Shown here one piece after another: positions 63,530-64,000 of a stretch of DNA of 64,000 nucleotides. The DNA comes from Termitidicoccus mucosus (lineage in GTDB: Bacteria > Verrucomicrobiota > Verrucomicrobiia > Opitutales > Opitutaceae). The notes beneath the pieces are model-generated. The model made no database searches and was not told the DNA's origin. It saw only the letters and a list, made by a program, of their open reading frames with translations. The stretch is from positions 4,278,001 to 4,342,000 of the forward strand of contig NZ_CP109796.1 of NCBI RefSeq assembly GCF_038725785.1, given 5' to 3'. Positions within the stretch are counted from its first letter, which is position 1; each line of letters opens with the position of its first letter. Position numbers and translations under genes: made by a program.

Positions 63530-64000
63530 TCAGAGCGAGAGCGCCGCTTGGAACATGACCGTAAGCGGCGGCGAATAGGAGCGCCCGCCCGAGGAGTAGA
63601 GTTTGTCGGTGAGGTTATAAACGTTGAGCTGGAGGGAGACGGGCTTGTTGAAGGGCCTGATGGTGTAGCCGGCGGCGGCATCGAGGACGGTGTAGCCGGG
63701 CACCACGGTGCCCCACGAGGCGGTGGTGGAGTTGGGCATGAAGTTGCTTTGCGCCTTGATGCCGAGGCCGAACCAGAGCGATTTCATCGCGCCGTCGGTG
63801 AACTGGTATTTCTGCCAGATTTTCAGCGTGTCGTCGGGCGTGTTGGGCAGCGGGCGGCCGTTGCGGATGAACCATTCGCCATAGGCGGTGGTCTTCAAGT
63901 AAGCGTCGGTGGTCGTGTTGAAGATCGGCTTGGCGAGGGTGATTTCGTTTTTGATCAGGTGGCTGGCTTCGAGGGAGAGCGAGTAATTGCGGACGGGCTG
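63530..64000 (-). CDS. TonB-dependent receptor, C-terminal part (5' part outside window)
   Basis: The frame stays open to the right edge; 156 residues are visible. Alternating beta strands ('NYSLSLEASHLIKNEITLAKPIF', 'KSLWFGLGIKAQSNFMP', 'VSLQLNVYNLTDKLYSSGG') and the terminal strand 'LTVMFQAALSL' match the last barrel strands of TonB-dependent outer-membrane receptors ('NVYNLTDK' is the standard late signature). It probably imports oligosaccharides for the adjacent locus. Confidence 0.85.
   Translation of the reverse strand, partial: QPVRNYSLSLEASHLIKNEITLAKPIFNTTTDAYLKTTAYGEWFIRNGRPLPNTPDDTLKIWQKYQFTDGAMKSLWFGLGIKAQSNFMPNSTTASWGTVVPGYTVLDAAAGYTIRPFNKPVSLQLNVYNLTDKLYSSGGRSYSPPLTVMFQAALSL

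Overview
The window is GC-rich (roughly two thirds G+C) and dense with genes on both strands. Its gene content points to Verrucomicrobiota, most likely family Opitutaceae. The reasons are the mix of polysaccharide-degrading enzymes (GH115, GH28, GH35, GH105, GH36, GH43-like, several right-handed beta-helix proteins), a TonB-dependent receptor, a full-length pyruvate:ferredoxin oxidoreductase typical of anaerobic or facultative members, and abundant palindromic and short tandem repeats. Taxonomy is inferred from gene content only. dnaN, the atp operon, mnmG, mnmE and two parS-like sites suggest an origin-proximal position, though no dnaA, parA or parB is present. No tRNA, rRNA or CRISPR array was seen.

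Layout. 0-4 kb: tail of an unknown gene, rsmD, a Gfo/Idh/MocA oxidoreductase and a PatB/MalY-type aminotransferase. 3.9-5.1 kb: a decayed IS110-family element with a structured non-coding leader. 5.1-8.9 kb: GH115 and a GH43-like enzyme. 9-15 kb: a TonB-C lipoprotein, YjbQ, nifJ and an msrB lipoprotein. 15.2-18 kb: a G3E (CobW-type) GTPase beside a locally duplicated and broken RNA methyltransferase gene. 18-23 kb: a RelE-like protein, pssA, dnaN, a membrane protein and a beta-propeller protein. 23.3-30.2 kb: the ATP synthase operon atpBEFHAGDC on the minus strand. 30.4-37.9 kb: trmB, phoR, phoB, mnmG and mnmE. 38-44.3 kb: a four-gene pectin/rhamnogalacturonan cluster. 44.5-51 kb: rlmN, a PHP phosphodiesterase, an unknown TPR-like protein, a small MscS channel and recA. 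51-64 kb: a second carbohydrate cluster with beta-helix proteins, an FAD oxidoreductase, an SGNH esterase, a LacI-type regulator, an MFS hexuronate-type transporter, GH36 and the end of a TonB receptor.

How it works together. The glycan genes form two catabolic loci. One secretes enzymes that open and trim pectic backbones. The other combines secreted beta-helix and esterase functions with its own regulator, transporter and outer-membrane receptor. Three near-identical copies of a short dyad-containing sequence lie upstream of genes in the second locus and may be the regulator's operator. The housekeeping core (ATP synthase, dnaN, recA, pho two-component system, RNA modification) is interleaved with these loci.

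The most unusual feature is repeat biology. At least eight arrays consist of four 7-nt units, with five different unit sequences, sometimes in inverted pairs, and several lie inside reading frames. They occur with palindromic MITE-like elements, one nested in a hairpin whose uninterrupted version sits elsewhere in the window. rsmD, trmB, mnmG (twice), mnmE and the GH115 gene appear to carry in-frame extra peptides made of such repeats, and the mnmG one also carries two parS-like palindromes.
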